A stretch of 64,000 bases of DNA from Streptomyces sp. AV19 (GTDB taxonomy: Bacteria; Actinomycetota; Actinomycetes; Streptomycetales; Streptomycetaceae): positions 444,419 through 508,418 of the forward strand of contig NZ_JAEAMR010000007.1 of NCBI RefSeq assembly GCF_015999245.1, written 5' to 3'. Under the pieces are notes generated by a model. It saw nothing but the letters and a program-made list of their open reading frames with translations. It searched no databases and had not been told where the DNA came from. Shown piece after piece: positions 7,826-16,857 of this stretch. Both the position numbers and the translations under genes were made by a program. Each line of letters starts with the position of its first letter. Positions within the stretch are counted from its first letter, which is position 1.

Positions 7826-9241
7826 TCAGTGGTGGAACGCCGTGGCCACCTTCTCCGGGCGGCCCAGCGGGCAGGGCTGGCGGCGCAACTCCGGTAGCAG
7901 GGACCGCAGATCGTCAAGGAACAGGTCGGCAAGGTCCAGCGAAAAGCCGTTCCGGCAGACGATGCGCAGCACCGACAGGTCCTCCCGGTTCGGCGGGAAG
8001 GTGTACGCGGGGACGAGCCAGCCCCGCTCCCGCATCCGGCGCGACACGTCGAAGACGTCGAAGCACGTCACGTCGTCCGCCGTCGTGAACGCGAACACCG
8101 GCAGTTCGTCGCCGCGCGTCAGCAACCGGAAGTCGCCCAGACCCTCGATGCGTTCGGCCAGCGAGCGGGCCACGTCGCGGGTGTTGCGCTGCACGGCGCG
8201 GTAGCCCTCGCGGCCCAGCCGCAGGAACGTGTAGTACTGCGCGGCCACTTGGGCGCCCGGGCGGGAGAAGTTGAGCGCGAAGGTGGGCATGTCACCGCCC
8301 AGGTAGTTCACCCGGAACACCAGCTCCTCCGGGAGCGCCGCCTTGTCCCGCCACAGCGCCCAGCCCACGCCCGGGTAGACCAGCCCGTACTTGTGCCCCG
8401 AGGTGTTGATCGAGGCCACCCGCGGCAACCGGAAGTCCCAGACGAGCCGCTCGTCGAGGAACGGCGCGATCATCGCGCCGGAGGCGCCGTCCACGTGGAC
8501 CGGGATGTCCAGCCCGGTCCGCTCCTGGAGCGCGTCCAGCGCGGCGCAGACCTCGGCCACCGGCTCGTACGATCCGTCGAAGGTCGAGCCGAGGACGGTG
8601 ACGACGCCGATCGTGTTCTCGTCGCACAGCTCGGCGGCGGCCTGCGGGTCGAGGTGGAAGCGGTCGCCCTCCATGGGCACCTGGCGCGCCTCCACCTCCC
8701 AGAAGTTGCAGAACTTCTCCCAGCAGACCTGGACGTTGGTGCCCATGACGAGGTTGGGGCGGGCGCCGGGGGACGGGTGGCGGTTTGCGTCGCGACGGGC
8801 CCAGCGGCGTTTGAACGCCATGCCGGCGAGCATGCACGCCTCGCTCGACCCGGTGGTCGAGCAGCCGATGGCGTTCGCCGGGTCGGGGGCGTTCCAGAGG
8901 TCGGCGAGCATCGTCACGCAGCGCCGCTCCAGCTCGGCGGTGCGGGGGTACTCGTCCTTGTCGATCATGTTCTTGTCCCGGCACTCGGTCATGAGCGCGG
9001 TGGCCTGCGGCTCCATCCAGGTGGTGACGAAGGTCGCCAGGTTGAGCCGGGAGTTCCCGTCGAGCATCAGCTCGTCGTGGACGAACTGGTAGGCGGTACG
9101 GGGCGTCATGGGCTTGCCGGGGAGGGAGTGACGAGGGGGCTCGACGGCCATGTCCGCGACGGGGTCGGCTTCGCCGAAGAAGGGGTTGACGGAGTAGCCG
9201 CGTCGGGGGGTGTGGGGGTGCGAGCCTTTGTGGAGTGGCAT
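7826..9241 (-). CDS. gadB: Glutamate decarboxylase
   Basis: A 471-residue PLP-dependent group II decarboxylase converting glutamate to GABA and CO2, cytosolic and linked to acid tolerance and the GABA shunt. The PLP lysine is Lys284 in [23 protein letters not shown] and HVDGASGAM form the cofactor pocket. The length equals that of bacterial GadB proteins. The ATG at 9241 gives the expected N-terminus (MPLHKGS, then NPFFGEADP). It converges with the PadR gene. Its upstream region runs within 50 bp into a repeat fragment, so the promoter may be foreign or shortened. No antiporter gene (gadC) is next to it. Confidence 0.95.
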   Translation of the reverse strand: MPLHKGSHPHTPRRGYSVNPFFGEADPVADMAVEPPRHSLPGKPMTPRTAYQFVHDELMLDGNSRLNLATFVTTWMEPQATALMTECRDKNMIDKDEYPRTAELERRCVTMLADLWNAPDPANAIGCSTTGSSEACMLAGMAFKRRWARRDANRHPSPGARPNLVMGTNVQVCWEKFCNFWEVEARQVPMEGDRFHLDPQAAAELCDENTIGVVTVLGSTFDGSYEPVAEVCAALDALQERTGLDIPVHVDGASGAMIAPFLDERLVWDFRLPRVASINTSGHKYGLVYPGVGWALWRDKAALPEELVFRVNYLGGDMPTFALNFSRPGAQVAAQYYTFLRLGREGYRAVQRNTRDVARSLAERIEGLGDFRLLTRGDELPVFAFTTADDVTCFDVFDVSRRMRERGWLVPAYTFPPNREDLSVLRIVCRNGFSLDLADLFLDDLRSLLPELRRQPCPLGRPEKVATAFHH

Positions 9242-9286
9242 GGGGGACGGGTACCACGGGCGGGGCGGCGCCACGCGGGGGGTTTT

Positions 9287-9334
9287 GCCCCGGTCCCGCC
9301 CTTTCACCGTTTCTTCCGGGGCAAGCCCCGGGCC
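9287..9334. repeat. Terminal fragment of the dispersed element, copy 2
   Basis: From GCCCCGGTCCCGCCCTTTCA through CCGTTTCTTCCGGGG this matches, inverted, the right end of the copy at 16858-17190. The element stops abruptly at about 9334, where OppD coding sequence begins mid-gene. Confidence 0.8.
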
Positions 9335-9901
9335 GACTACCCGCACCAGTTCTCGGGCGGCATGCGCCAGCGCATCATGATCGCGATGGCGCTGGCGCTG
9401 GAGCCGGACCTGATCATCGCGGACGAGCCGACGACCGCCCTCGACGTGACCGTCCAGGCCCAAGTGATGGATCTGCTCGCGGAGTTGCAGCGCGAGTTCA
9501 ACATGGGGCTCATCCTCATCACCCACGACCTGGGCGTCGTCGCGGACGTCGCCGACCGGATCGCGGTGATGTACGCGGGACGGATCGTCGAGACCGCCCC
9601 CGTCCGCGAGCTCTACGCCGCCCCCGCCCACCCCTACACCCGCGGCCTGCTCGACTCCGTCCCCCGCCTGGACCGCAAGGGCCGGCAGCTGCACGCCATC
9701 AAGGGACTGCCGCCCAGCCTCACCGACATCCCGCCCGGCTGCCCCTTCAACCCCCGCTGCCCCCGCGCCCGGGACGTCTGCCGCACCGACCGGCCGCCGC
9801 TCTTCCCCGTCGCCCCCGGCCGCGCCAGCGCCTGCCACTTCTGGAAGGAGACTCTGGATGACCTCCCCGCAGGAGCGCCGAATGAAGGAGCGCCCGGATG
9901 A
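9332..9901 (+). pseudogene. 5'-truncated oligopeptide ABC transporter ATPase (OppD/DppD)
   Basis: Only the C-terminal 190 or so residues of an OppD-type ATPase remain. The ABC signature ([12 protein letters not shown]), Walker B (LIIADEPT), the H-loop (ITHDLG) and the cysteine-bearing tail ([17 protein letters not shown]) are present, but the Walker A, Q-loop and start region are gone. Homology begins at about Asp-Tyr (9335), directly against a repeat terminus. An ATPase without Walker A should be inactive. The 3' end still overlaps the downstream oppF by ATGA. The break may be a real deletion or inversion at the repeat, or an assembly join. Confidence 0.88.
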
Positions 9902-10971
9902 AGGCTGACGGCGGGGCGATCATCGAGGTCCGCGACCTCGTCAAGCACTACCCGCTCACCCGGGGCGTCCTTGTCCGCCGGCAGGTCGGCGCCGTCCGCG
10001 CCGTCGACGGCGTCTCCTTCGACCTGCGGCGCGGCGAGACCCTCGGCATCGTCGGCGAATCCGGCTGCGGCAAGTCCACCCTCGCCCGGCTGCTCGTCAA
10101 CCTGGAGCGGCCCACCGCCGGGGAGATCCGCTACAAGGGCGAGGACATCACCCGGCTCTCGCGGCGCGCCCTGAAGGCCGTGCGCCGCAACATCCAGATG
10201 GTCTTCCAGGACCCGTACACGTCCCTGAACCCCCGGATGACCGTCGGCGACATCGTCGGCGAGCCCTACGAGATCCACCCCGAGGCCGCCCCCAAGGGCA
10301 GCCGCCGGCAGAAGGTCCGCGAACTCCTCGACGTCGTCGGCCTCAACCCCGAGCACATCAACCGCTACCCGCACCAGTTCTCCGGCGGCCAGCGGCAGCG
10401 CATCAGCATCGCGCGCGGGCTGGCGCTGCGCCCCGAGGTGATCGTCGCCGACGAGCCGGTGTCCGCGCTGGACGTGTCGGTGCAGGCGCAGGTCGTCAAC
10501 CTGCTGGAACGGCTCCAGGCCGAGTTCGACCTGTCCTACGTCTTCATCGCCCACGACCTGTCCGTGGTGCGGCACATCTCCGACCGGGTCGCGGTGATGT
10601 ACCTCGGGCGGCTGGCCGAGGTCGGCACGGACGCGCAGATCTACGAGCACCCGACGCACCCGTACACGCAGGCGCTGCTCTCCGCCGTCCCGGTGCCGGA
10701 CCCGACCGCGCGCGGCCGCCGGGAGAGAATCCTGCTCATGGGCGACGTCCCCTCGCCCGCCAACCCCCCGTCGGGCTGCCCCTTCCGCACCCGCTGCTGG
10801 AAGGCGCAGCGGGTGTGCGCGGAGGTGGTGCCGCCGCTGGAGGTCCCGGAGCGCTTCCGGGAGGAGGGCGGGCCGGCGGCGCACGTGTCGGCGTGCCACT
10901 TCGCGGGGGAGCGGCCGGTGCCCGGGGGCGGGGAGGGCGAGGGCGGGGCGCCGCCTGACCAGGCGGCCTGA
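9898..10971 (+). CDS. Oligopeptide ABC transporter ATP-binding protein (OppF/DppF)
   Basis: A complete 357-residue ABC ATPase of the peptide/nickel family: Walker [10 protein letters not shown], the Q-loop region, signature FSGGQRQR, Walker B VIVADEP, and the family tail with [18 protein letters not shown]. OppF normally forms a heterodimer with OppD to power peptide uptake. Its ATG overlaps the stop of the truncated oppD. No permease or binding-protein genes are nearby, so it may be stranded. Three copies of GCCTGACC cluster around its stop codon (about 10953-10990). Confidence 0.9.
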   Translation: MKADGGAIIEVRDLVKHYPLTRGVLVRRQVGAVRAVDGVSFDLRRGETLGIVGESGCGKSTLARLLVNLERPTAGEIRYKGEDITRLSRRALKAVRRNIQMVFQDPYTSLNPRMTVGDIVGEPYEIHPEAAPKGSRRQKVRELLDVVGLNPEHINRYPHQFSGGQRQRISIARGLALRPEVIVADEPVSALDVSVQAQVVNLLERLQAEFDLSYVFIAHDLSVVRHISDRVAVMYLGRLAEVGTDAQIYEHPTHPYTQALLSAVPVPDPTARGRRERILLMGDVPSPANPPSGCPFRTRCWKAQRVCAEVVPPLEVPERFREEGGPAAHVSACHFAGERPVPGGGEGEGGAPPDQAA

Positions 10972-11101
10972 CCAGTCTGCCTGACCGGCCGATCCGCGTG
11001 GTCGGTGCGCCTTCCGGGGCGCGGGGTGCGAACGCTTTTGCCGGGCGGGCGCAAGAAGGGGAAGGGGCCGCTGACGGCGCGGCCCGGGGAAGGGGAGGTC
11101 C

Positions 11102-11659
11102 GTGTCGACGGACGAGGAACTGCTGGCGCGCTCCAGAACGGACGCGTCGGCCTTCGAACCGCTCGTGGAGCGCCATTCGACGGCGCTGCACGGCTACTTC
11201 GCGCGCCGGGTCCCGGGCTCCGCGGACGACCTGCTGGCCGAGGCGTGGCTGCGGGCCTACGCCGGACGCGGCACCTATGACGCGGCGCGCGGGCCGGTGC
11301 GGGCGTGGCTCTTCGGCGTGGCCCGCAACGTGCTCGCCGCGCACTGGCGCGGGCTGGACCGGCCGTCGGCGGTGTCCCTCGCGGGCGAGGCGAGCAGCGA
11401 CCCGTGGCACGCGGTCGACCAGCGGCTGGACGCGGCGGCGGTCGCGCCGCTGATCCGCGACGAGCTGGCCGTACTTCCCGCCGTGGAGCGGGAGTTGCTG
11501 CTCCTGGTCGCCTGGGAGCAGCTCAGCCCCACCGAGGCCGCGGCCGTCGTCGGCGTCCCCGCGGGCACGGCCCGCTCCCGCCTGCACCGGGCGCGCACCC
11601 GGCTGCGCACGGCGCTCGGCTCCTCCGCCCCGCTTCCCCTGACAGGAGACCTCGCATGA
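11102..11659 (+). CDS. ECF-type RNA polymerase sigma factor
   Basis: A 185-residue extracytoplasmic-function sigma factor. Region 2 lies about residues 15-80 (FEPLVERHSTALHGYFARRV...DDLLAEAWLRAYAGR...WLFGVARNVLAAHWR) and region 4 about 125-175 (LPAVERELLLLVAWEQLSPTEAAAVVGVPAGTARSRLHRARTRLR). The GTG start has GGGGAGG 5 nt upstream. Its stop overlaps the start of the next gene (ATGA), the standard arrangement for a sigma factor and its membrane-bound regulator. Confidence 0.93.
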   Translation: MSTDEELLARSRTDASAFEPLVERHSTALHGYFARRVPGSADDLLAEAWLRAYAGRGTYDAARGPVRAWLFGVARNVLAAHWRGLDRPSAVSLAGEASSDPWHAVDQRLDAAAVAPLIRDELAVLPAVERELLLLVAWEQLSPTEAAAVVGVPAGTARSRLHRARTRLRTALGSSAPLPLTGDLA

Positions 11660-12663
11660 CCGGGAATGAGATGGACGCCCTCGACTTCCCCGGCGCGGAC
11701 CGGCTGCGGGCCGCGGGCCGGGTCGCGCCGCCCTCGCCGGACGTCGTCGCGGCGGCGCTGGCCGCGGTGCGGTCGGCGGCCGGCGGGCCGCGGGAGGACG
11801 CGGTGGAGGAGGTCGAGCTCGAACGGGAGCCGGTGGCCGCGGTCGTCCCGGTGCGGACGTGGCGGCGGCGCCTGCCCGTGCTGGTCTCGGCGGCAGCGGT
11901 CGTGGTGGTCGCGCTGGGCGTCGCGTTCCAGCCGTGGGCGGACTCCGGGGGCGTGCAGGGCTCCCCGGCGACGGAGCGAACGGCGGTGCGGGAGCGGACG
12001 GGGCCGGCGCCGTACTGGAAGGTGCGGACGATGACCTGGCAACCGGCGTCCGAGACGGGGAAGGGGCCGCAGAAGAGCTACCGGACGCTCTGGTTCGGCC
12101 GGAACAAGGCGCTCGTGCAGGAGGACGACGGAACCGTCGTGGAGACCGGGGATTTCTCCTCGGAGACCCAGCAGATGGCGTACGACCTCCCCGGCAAGTC
12201 GCTCGACTGGGACGACGTTGGGAAGTTGCCCACCGATCCGGTGGCGCTCCGGTCGCTGCTTGCCGGAAACGACACGGGGGAGTTTGCCCGGGACGGTCTC
12301 TTCGACGGCATCGCGGAGCTGCTCGCGCGGTCGCCGGCGGAACCCCCGGTGCGCGCGGCGCTGTTCAAGATTCTCACGCGGATTCCCGGGGTGCGGGTGA
12401 CGGAAGGGGCCAAGGACAGCACCGGGCGTGCCGGTACCGCCGTTGAGCTGGACACGGCGTTCGACTGGCGCAGCCGGCTGGTCGTCGACACGCGGACGTT
12501 CCATATGCTGGAAACCTCGAACGCCGCGCGGGGCTCCCGGGAGTGGGCGGGTGTGCGGCTCCGGGCCGGGGACGTCGCGGAGCGCACCACCTACCTGTCC
12601 ACCGGGCCCGCCTGGGAGGTGCCGAAGCCGTCCCCGCTGCCCGACGGGCCGTTCGGGAAATGA
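11656..12663 (+). CDS. Single-pass membrane protein coupled to the ECF sigma factor (CU044_5270-like)
   Basis: A 335-residue protein with a short cytoplasmic N-terminus, one membrane helix near residues 75-93 (LPVLVSAAAVVVVALGVAF) and a large extracytoplasmic domain. Translational coupling to the sigma gene suggests an anti-sigma or signal-receiving role, though no zinc-binding anti-sigma motif (HxxxCxxC) is visible in the cytoplasmic part. The extracytoplasmic domain resembles the CU044_5270 family often found after actinobacterial ECF sigma genes. The signal is unknown. Confidence 0.8.
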   Translation: MTGNEMDALDFPGADRLRAAGRVAPPSPDVVAAALAAVRSAAGGPREDAVEEVELEREPVAAVVPVRTWRRRLPVLVSAAAVVVVALGVAFQPWADSGGVQGSPATERTAVRERTGPAPYWKVRTMTWQPASETGKGPQKSYRTLWFGRNKALVQEDDGTVVETGDFSSETQQMAYDLPGKSLDWDDVGKLPTDPVALRSLLAGNDTGEFARDGLFDGIAELLARSPAEPPVRAALFKILTRIPGVRVTEGAKDSTGRAGTAVELDTAFDWRSRLVVDTRTFHMLETSNAARGSREWAGVRLRAGDVAERTTYLSTGPAWEVPKPSPLPDGPFGK

Positions 12664-12676
12664 GCTCCGCAGCCTC

Positions 12677-13012
12677 CTACCTCGCGCCCACCAGCTCCAG
12701 GAGCTTGTTGACCGCGTCCAGGACGGGGGCTCCGATCGTGCCGGCCGTGGCCGCGATGCCTGCAATGGCCAGCAGGGCGCGGTGGCGTTCCCGGGGCTCG
12801 GCGGTGACGTCGGGGAGGGAGTCGTCCAGGGCCCGGGCGGTCGCGGGTGGGAGGCGGTCGCGGAGGTCCTCGGCGAGGCGGAGGAGCTCGTCGATGGCGG
12901 ACTGGACGGCGGGTGGGGTGGGGGCGGGCGCCTGGTTCCTGACGATGCCCGTGTTGCCCCTGCCGCCCTTCATCGTGACGTTGTCGCCGAAGTAATAGTT
13001 GTCGCCGCTCAT
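12677..13012 (-). CDS. Small protein with N-terminal YYFGDNV motif, linker and hydrophobic C-terminus
   Basis: A 111-residue protein with three parts: a glycine/asparagine-rich motif at residues 6-22 (YYFGDNVTMKGGRGNTG); a Pro/Ala linker followed by a charged helical segment (about 35-80); and a hydrophobic stretch (LLAIAGIAATAGTIGAPVLDAV, written here in two parts: LLAIAGIAATAG and TIGAPVLDAV) near the C-terminus that could insert in a membrane. Its ATG overlaps the stop of the upstream gene (ATGA). The N-terminal motif repeats the C-terminus of that upstream protein with 13 of 17 identities. Function unknown; an amyloid-like adaptor or effector role is inference. Confidence 0.75.
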   Translation of the reverse strand: MSGDNYYFGDNVTMKGGRGNTGIVRNQAPAPTPPAVQSAIDELLRLAEDLRDRLPPATARALDDSLPDVTAEPRERHRALLAIAGIAATAGTIGAPVLDAVNKLLELVGAR

Positions 13013-13602
13013 CAGCTCGCCATCCCCACGTTGCCCGTGCCGCCGTACATGTTGACGTTGTCGCCGAAGTAGTAGCTCTGCGGGTTGATCGTGATGCTGT
13101 CCACCGTCACCTGGAACTCGGCGCCCGGGTTCTCGATCGCGTGGGAGATCTGGCCGACGAGCCGGTCCAGGTGGTGCGGGTTCGCGCTGGTGACCACGGC
13201 CGTGGACCGGCCGTTCGTCTCGACGGCCAGGACGTAGTGGGAGTCGGCCGACAGGACCATCACCAGCTGTACGAGGAAGTAGATCAGCGCGGCGATGACG
13301 CCCCACCAGACGAACGAGATGATCCCTTCGCTCGCCTCCCGGTTGGCGAGCGCCGTCGCGCCGCCGAGGACCGTGAGGGCGATCGCGACGGCGAGGGTGA
13401 GGGCGACGTTCTTCAGGAAGCGCACGGTGGCTTCCTTGCGCTTGGGGTGGAGGGTGAAGGTGTGCACCCGGGCGATGTTCTGCAGGGGGTAGGCGGCCCT
13501 GCCGACCCACAACAGCCGCTTGCTGACCCGTAGATCGATGCTGCCGACGAGCCGTGGCGGCCAGGCGGGTAACGGCGGGGCGTTCTCGGGGAGACTTGTC
13601 AT
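13012..13602 (-). CDS. DUF6232-like two-helix membrane protein with C-terminal YYFGDNV motif
   Basis: A 196-residue protein. The N-terminal part (residues 20-70: LRVSKRLLWVGRAAYPLQNIA) resembles DUF6232; two membrane helices follow (ALTLAVAIALTVLGGATALA and a second near FVWWGVIAALIYFLVQLV); then a cytoplasmic domain (VLAVETNGRSTAVVTSA...LVGQISHAIENP) and the terminal motif at 177-193 (YYFGDNVNMYGGTGNVG). AGGAG precedes the ATG by 11 nt. It is translationally coupled to the small gene sharing that motif at its N-terminus, so the pair probably forms one system. Confidence 0.8.
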   Translation of the reverse strand: MTSLPENAPPLPAWPPRLVGSIDLRVSKRLLWVGRAAYPLQNIARVHTFTLHPKRKEATVRFLKNVALTLAVAIALTVLGGATALANREASEGIISFVWWGVIAALIYFLVQLVMVLSADSHYVLAVETNGRSTAVVTSANPHHLDRLVGQISHAIENPGAEFQVTVDSITINPQSYYFGDNVNMYGGTGNVGMAS

Positions 13603-13932
13603 CTGGCGCGGTTCTCCTGGTGTTCCAGTTTCTCGGTGGACAACTATTAGCAGTGGAACGGGAGTTGGATGCAAGCTGAGGAGCCCGTTCGGGTACTTGA
13701 GTTCCGGGATCCGGGGGTCGGGGTCCGAGCGCTCCCGAAGGAATGGGTGGTCGTCAGACCCACCCACCCTCCCCAAGTCGCGCGTGTACCATGGCGAGTT
13801 GCCGCTGAGTAGTTGATTTGCGACATTGCGTCGCCAGGGCCTAGCGTGCGCAGCAACAAAGCGACCCCGGCCGGTGCGACCAACACCAGGACCGGGGTCT
13901 GACCGACGAGATCGGATGTCGAGGCGATCCCG
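13603..13932. other. Divergent promoter region
   Basis: The 330-nt gap between the divergent DUF6232-like and winged-helix genes holds no gene. On the minus strand TTGCAT and TAATAG (19-nt spacing) could serve the DUF6232-like gene; the plus-strand promoter is listed separately. Confidence 0.5.
13818..13847 (+). promoter_or_regulatory. Sigma-HrdB-type promoter
   Basis: TTGCGA (13818-13823) and TAGCGT (13842-13847) are separated by 18 nt, close to the Streptomyces housekeeping consensus, about 85 nt before the ATG at 13933. Confidence 0.55.
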
Positions 13933-14823
13933 ATGGCTTACGCCTACCCTAGCGCCCCCACGCCCCCTATGGCCCGTTCCGGCTTCGGAAAGCGCTCCGC
14001 GCCCGAGCAACAGCCCCGCCACAAGGACGACTTCGCTCATCTGCCGCCCCGCGAGGCGTCGATCGCCGCCTTCATCGACCGGCTGCCGGAGGGCGCGGCG
14101 ATGGACGGGAAGTCGTTGGCGGCCCAGTTGCCCGCGTATGGGCAGGCGGCCTGTCTGACGGCGCTGCGGCGGCTGTCCGAGGCCGGTCATCTGCGACGGT
14201 TCACCGTCCCCCTCAAGAGTGAGGAGGGCAGTACGCGTTGGGTGACGCGGACGTTCTTCTCACGGACGCCGCGCGACGACGCGTGGTGGGAGGCCGTACG
14301 GGTCGGGGACGTCCCGAAGGATCCCCCGCCCTGTGTCCCCGAGCCGGAGCCGTCGCGGCCCCGCGCGTACCGGCTCCTCGCCTCCCTCGGGCGCGCGGAC
14401 CACCGGGTGACGCTGTCCGCCGCCGACTGCGCGGGCCTCGTGCCGCTGGCGGAGCCGTGGCTGGAGCGCGGGGTCACGGACGAGGAGTTCGTGCGGACCA
14501 TGACGGGCGGGCTGCCGCCCGAGGTGCATCACGCCGCCGGGTTCGTCCGGCGGCGGCTCGTCGACAAGGTGCCCCCCGAGGCCGAGGCCGTGGAGAGCGC
14601 GCCTCCGGTCCGTCGTCCGTTCATGATGCTCGAATGCACGGTCTGCCGCGCGCCCGGGGACATGGCGGAGACGCCCGGCGGCGTCTGCCGTGCCTGCCGG
14701 GGCGAGAGTCCGCGCCCGGCCGACTCCTGCCGCGACGTCGGCGGTGACATCAGCGGCTACATGGACGAGTTGCGGACCCTCAGCCGACAAGGGAACCTCT
14801 CGCGCGTCTACTCCGGGAAATGA
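13933..14823 (+). CDS. Winged-helix protein with C-terminal zinc-ribbon-like motif
   Basis: A 296-residue protein. Residues about 40-110 look like a MarR/replication-type winged helix (EASIAAFIDRLPEG...KSLAAQLPAYGQAACLTALRRLSEAGHLRRF). A charged middle region follows, and the C-terminus has two CxxC pairs (Cys235/238 and Cys252/255) that could bind zinc. Related Streptomyces proteins are annotated MarR-like, but no target is known. Its 3' end overlaps the convergent oppF-like gene by 16 nt. The ATG at 13933 lacks a strong ribosome-binding site. Confidence 0.75.
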   Translation: MAYAYPSAPTPPMARSGFGKRSAPEQQPRHKDDFAHLPPREASIAAFIDRLPEGAAMDGKSLAAQLPAYGQAACLTALRRLSEAGHLRRFTVPLKSEEGSTRWVTRTFFSRTPRDDAWWEAVRVGDVPKDPPPCVPEPEPSRPRAYRLLASLGRADHRVTLSAADCAGLVPLAEPWLERGVTDEEFVRTMTGGLPPEVHHAAGFVRRRLVDKVPPEAEAVESAPPVRRPFMMLECTVCRAPGDMAETPGGVCRACRGESPRPADSCRDVGGDISGYMDELRTLSRQGNLSRVYSGK

Positions 14824-15785
14824 CAGGCGGACAGGTGGCCCTCCCGGCTGCCGTCGGCGCGGGTCAGCGGGGGTTCCTCGGTGGCGCACTTCTCCCGCGC
14901 CTTCCAGCAGCGGGTGCGGAAGCGGCAGCCGGACGGGGGGTTGGCGGGCGAGGGGACGTCGCCGGTGAGGCGGATGCGTTCGCCGCTCTCGGACGGGGGT
15001 GTCGCCTCCGGGACGGCGGAGAGCAGGGCGCGGGTGTAAGGGTGGCGGGGGCGTCCGTAGATGTCGTCGCGGGCGCCCGTCTCGACGATCCGGCCGAGGT
15101 ACATCACGGCCACGCGCTGCGAGAAGTGCCGGACGACGGCCAGGTCGTGGGCGATGAAGAGGAAGGCGATACCCAGGTCTTCCTGCAACGCCCGCAGCAG
15201 GTTGACCACTTGGGCCTGGATGGAGACGTCAAGGGCCGAGACCGGCTCGTCCGCGACGATGATCCTCGGTTCGAGGGCGAGCGCTCGGGCGATGCCGATG
15301 CGCTGGCGCTGGCCGCCGGAGAATTCGTGCGGGAAGCGGTTGTAGTGCTCCGGGCTCAGCCCGACGGTGGCCAGCAGCTCCCGGACGCGGGCCTCGCGGC
15401 CGCCGGGCGGGCGGATGCCGTTGATCTCCATCGGGCCCGAGATGATCCGGCCCACGGTCTGGCGGGGGTTGAGTGACGAGTACGGGTCCTGGAAGATCAT
15501 CTGGATCTGGGAGCGGATCGGGGCGAGCTGCTTGCGGCCGGCGTGGGTGATGTCCTCGCCCCGGTAGGTGATCCGTCCGGCGGTCGGCTCCAGGAGCCGG
15601 GTCAGCAGGCGGCCCGTGGTGGACTTGCCGCAGCCGGACTCGCCGACGAGCCCGAAGCTCTCGCCGGCGCGGACGGTGAGGTCGACGCCGTCCACGGCGC
15701 GGATCGCGCCGGCGCGGCGGCGGACGGGGAAGTGCTTGGTCAGGCCCTCGGCGACGAGGAGTTCGTCGAGTTCGGCGTCGCTCAT
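14808..15785 (-). CDS. Oligopeptide ABC transporter ATP-binding protein (OppF-like, second copy)
   Basis: A 325-residue peptide-family ABC ATPase: Walker [10 protein letters not shown], signature FSGGQRQR, Walker B IIVADEP, and the C-terminal cysteine tail [16 protein letters not shown]. It overlaps the upstream oppD-like gene by ATGA and should pair with it. The last 16 nt are antisense to the end of the winged-helix gene. No permease genes accompany it. Confidence 0.92.
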   Translation of the reverse strand: MSDAELDELLVAEGLTKHFPVRRRAGAIRAVDGVDLTVRAGESFGLVGESGCGKSTTGRLLTRLLEPTAGRITYRGEDITHAGRKQLAPIRSQIQMIFQDPYSSLNPRQTVGRIISGPMEINGIRPPGGREARVRELLATVGLSPEHYNRFPHEFSGGQRQRIGIARALALEPRIIVADEPVSALDVSIQAQVVNLLRALQEDLGIAFLFIAHDLAVVRHFSQRVAVMYLGRIVETGARDDIYGRPRHPYTRALLSAVPEATPPSESGERIRLTGDVPSPANPPSGCRFRTRCWKAREKCATEEPPLTRADGSREGHLSACHFPE

Positions 15786-16816
15786 GACGTCACCTGCCGG
15801 GAGAGCGCGCGGGCGCGTTCCGCGGTGAGGTGACAGGCGGCTCCGCGGCCGCCGTCCGCGGGCAGTTCCGGGCGCTCGGTGCGGCAGCGGTCGCCGCCGA
15901 CGTGGGCGGTGTACGCGCAGCGCGGGTGGAACGGGCAGCCCGGGGGCGGGTCGAGGAGGCTGGGCGGGGCGCCCGGGATGGGGGTGAGCGGCTTGGTCAC
16001 GTCGGAGGTGAGGCGGGGCATGGAGGACAGCAGGCCCCAGGTGTACGGGTGTTTCGGGTGGCTCAGGATGTCCTGGACCGGTCCGTACTCGACCGCCCGG
16101 CCGGCGTACATGACCAGGAGGTCGTCCACGGTGTTCGCGACGACGCCGAGGTCGTGGGTGATGAGGACGATCGCCGAACCGGTCTGCTGCTGGAGGTCCT
16201 TGAGCAGGTCGAGGATCTGGGCCTGGACGGTGACGTCGAGGGCGGTCGTCGGTTCGTCGGCGATCAGGAGCTCGGGGTCGCAGACGAGGGCCATGGCGAT
16301 CATGGCGCGCTGGCGCATGCCGCCGGAGAACTGGTGGGGGTAGTCGTCCACGCGGCGGGCGGGGTTGGGGATGCCGACCTTCTCCAGCATCTCGATCGCC
16401 CGGAGCCGGGCGTCGCGGCGGGAGGCGCCGGTGTGCTTGCGGAACGGCTCGGCGATCTGGCGGCCGACGGTGTAGTAGGGGGAGAGGGCGGTGAGGGAGT
16501 CCTGGAAGATCATGGCCATCTTGGCGCCGCGGAGTTTTTCGAGGACGGATTCGGGGGCGGTGGTCAAGTCGGTTCCGTCGAGGATGATTTGGCCGGTGAC
16601 GCGGGTGTGGGTGGGGCGGGGGTCGTGGAGGCCGAGGAGGGAGAGGGCGGTGACGGATTTGCCGGAGCCGGATTCGCCGACGATGCCGAGGGTTTTGCGG
16701 CGGGGGAGTTCGAGGGTGAGGCCGTTGACGGCTTTGACGATGCCGTCGTCGGTGGGGAAGTGGATGTGGAGGTTGTGGAGGGAGAGGTAGGGGGTGGGGG
16801 GTGTGGGTGCGGTCAT
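15782..16816 (-). CDS. Oligopeptide ABC transporter ATP-binding protein (OppD-like, complete)
   Basis: A 344-residue OppD-type ATPase with Walker A GESGSGKS, signature [12 protein letters not shown], Walker [10 protein letters not shown]-loop ITHDLG and the tail [21 protein letters not shown] lies 5 nt before the ATG at 16816. The 5' side of the gene gives way after about 40 bp to a dispersed repeat, so the permease and binding-protein genes normally upstream are absent. The product may serve permeases encoded elsewhere. Confidence 0.92.
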   Translation of the reverse strand: MTAPTPPTPYLSLHNLHIHFPTDDGIVKAVNGLTLELPRRKTLGIVGESGSGKSVTALSLLGLHDPRPTHTRVTGQIILDGTDLTTAPESVLEKLRGAKMAMIFQDSLTALSPYYTVGRQIAEPFRKHTGASRRDARLRAIEMLEKVGIPNPARRVDDYPHQFSGGMRQRAMIAMALVCDPELLIADEPTTALDVTVQAQILDLLKDLQQQTGSAIVLITHDLGVVANTVDDLLVMYAGRAVEYGPVQDILSHPKHPYTWGLLSSMPRLTSDVTKPLTPIPGAPPSLLDPPPGCPFHPRCAYTAHVGGDRCRTERPELPADGGRGAACHLTAERARALSRQVTS

Positions 16817-16857
16817 GTGGGCCTCCGTGCGGGTTGGTTGTGGTTGCTGTTTTTGGG

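Noticed and set aside
8249..9334. Extension of the OppD-like frame upstream across the decarboxylase gene
   Set aside because: This part of the frame is antisense to gadB and shows no ABC motif; homology begins only at about 9335.
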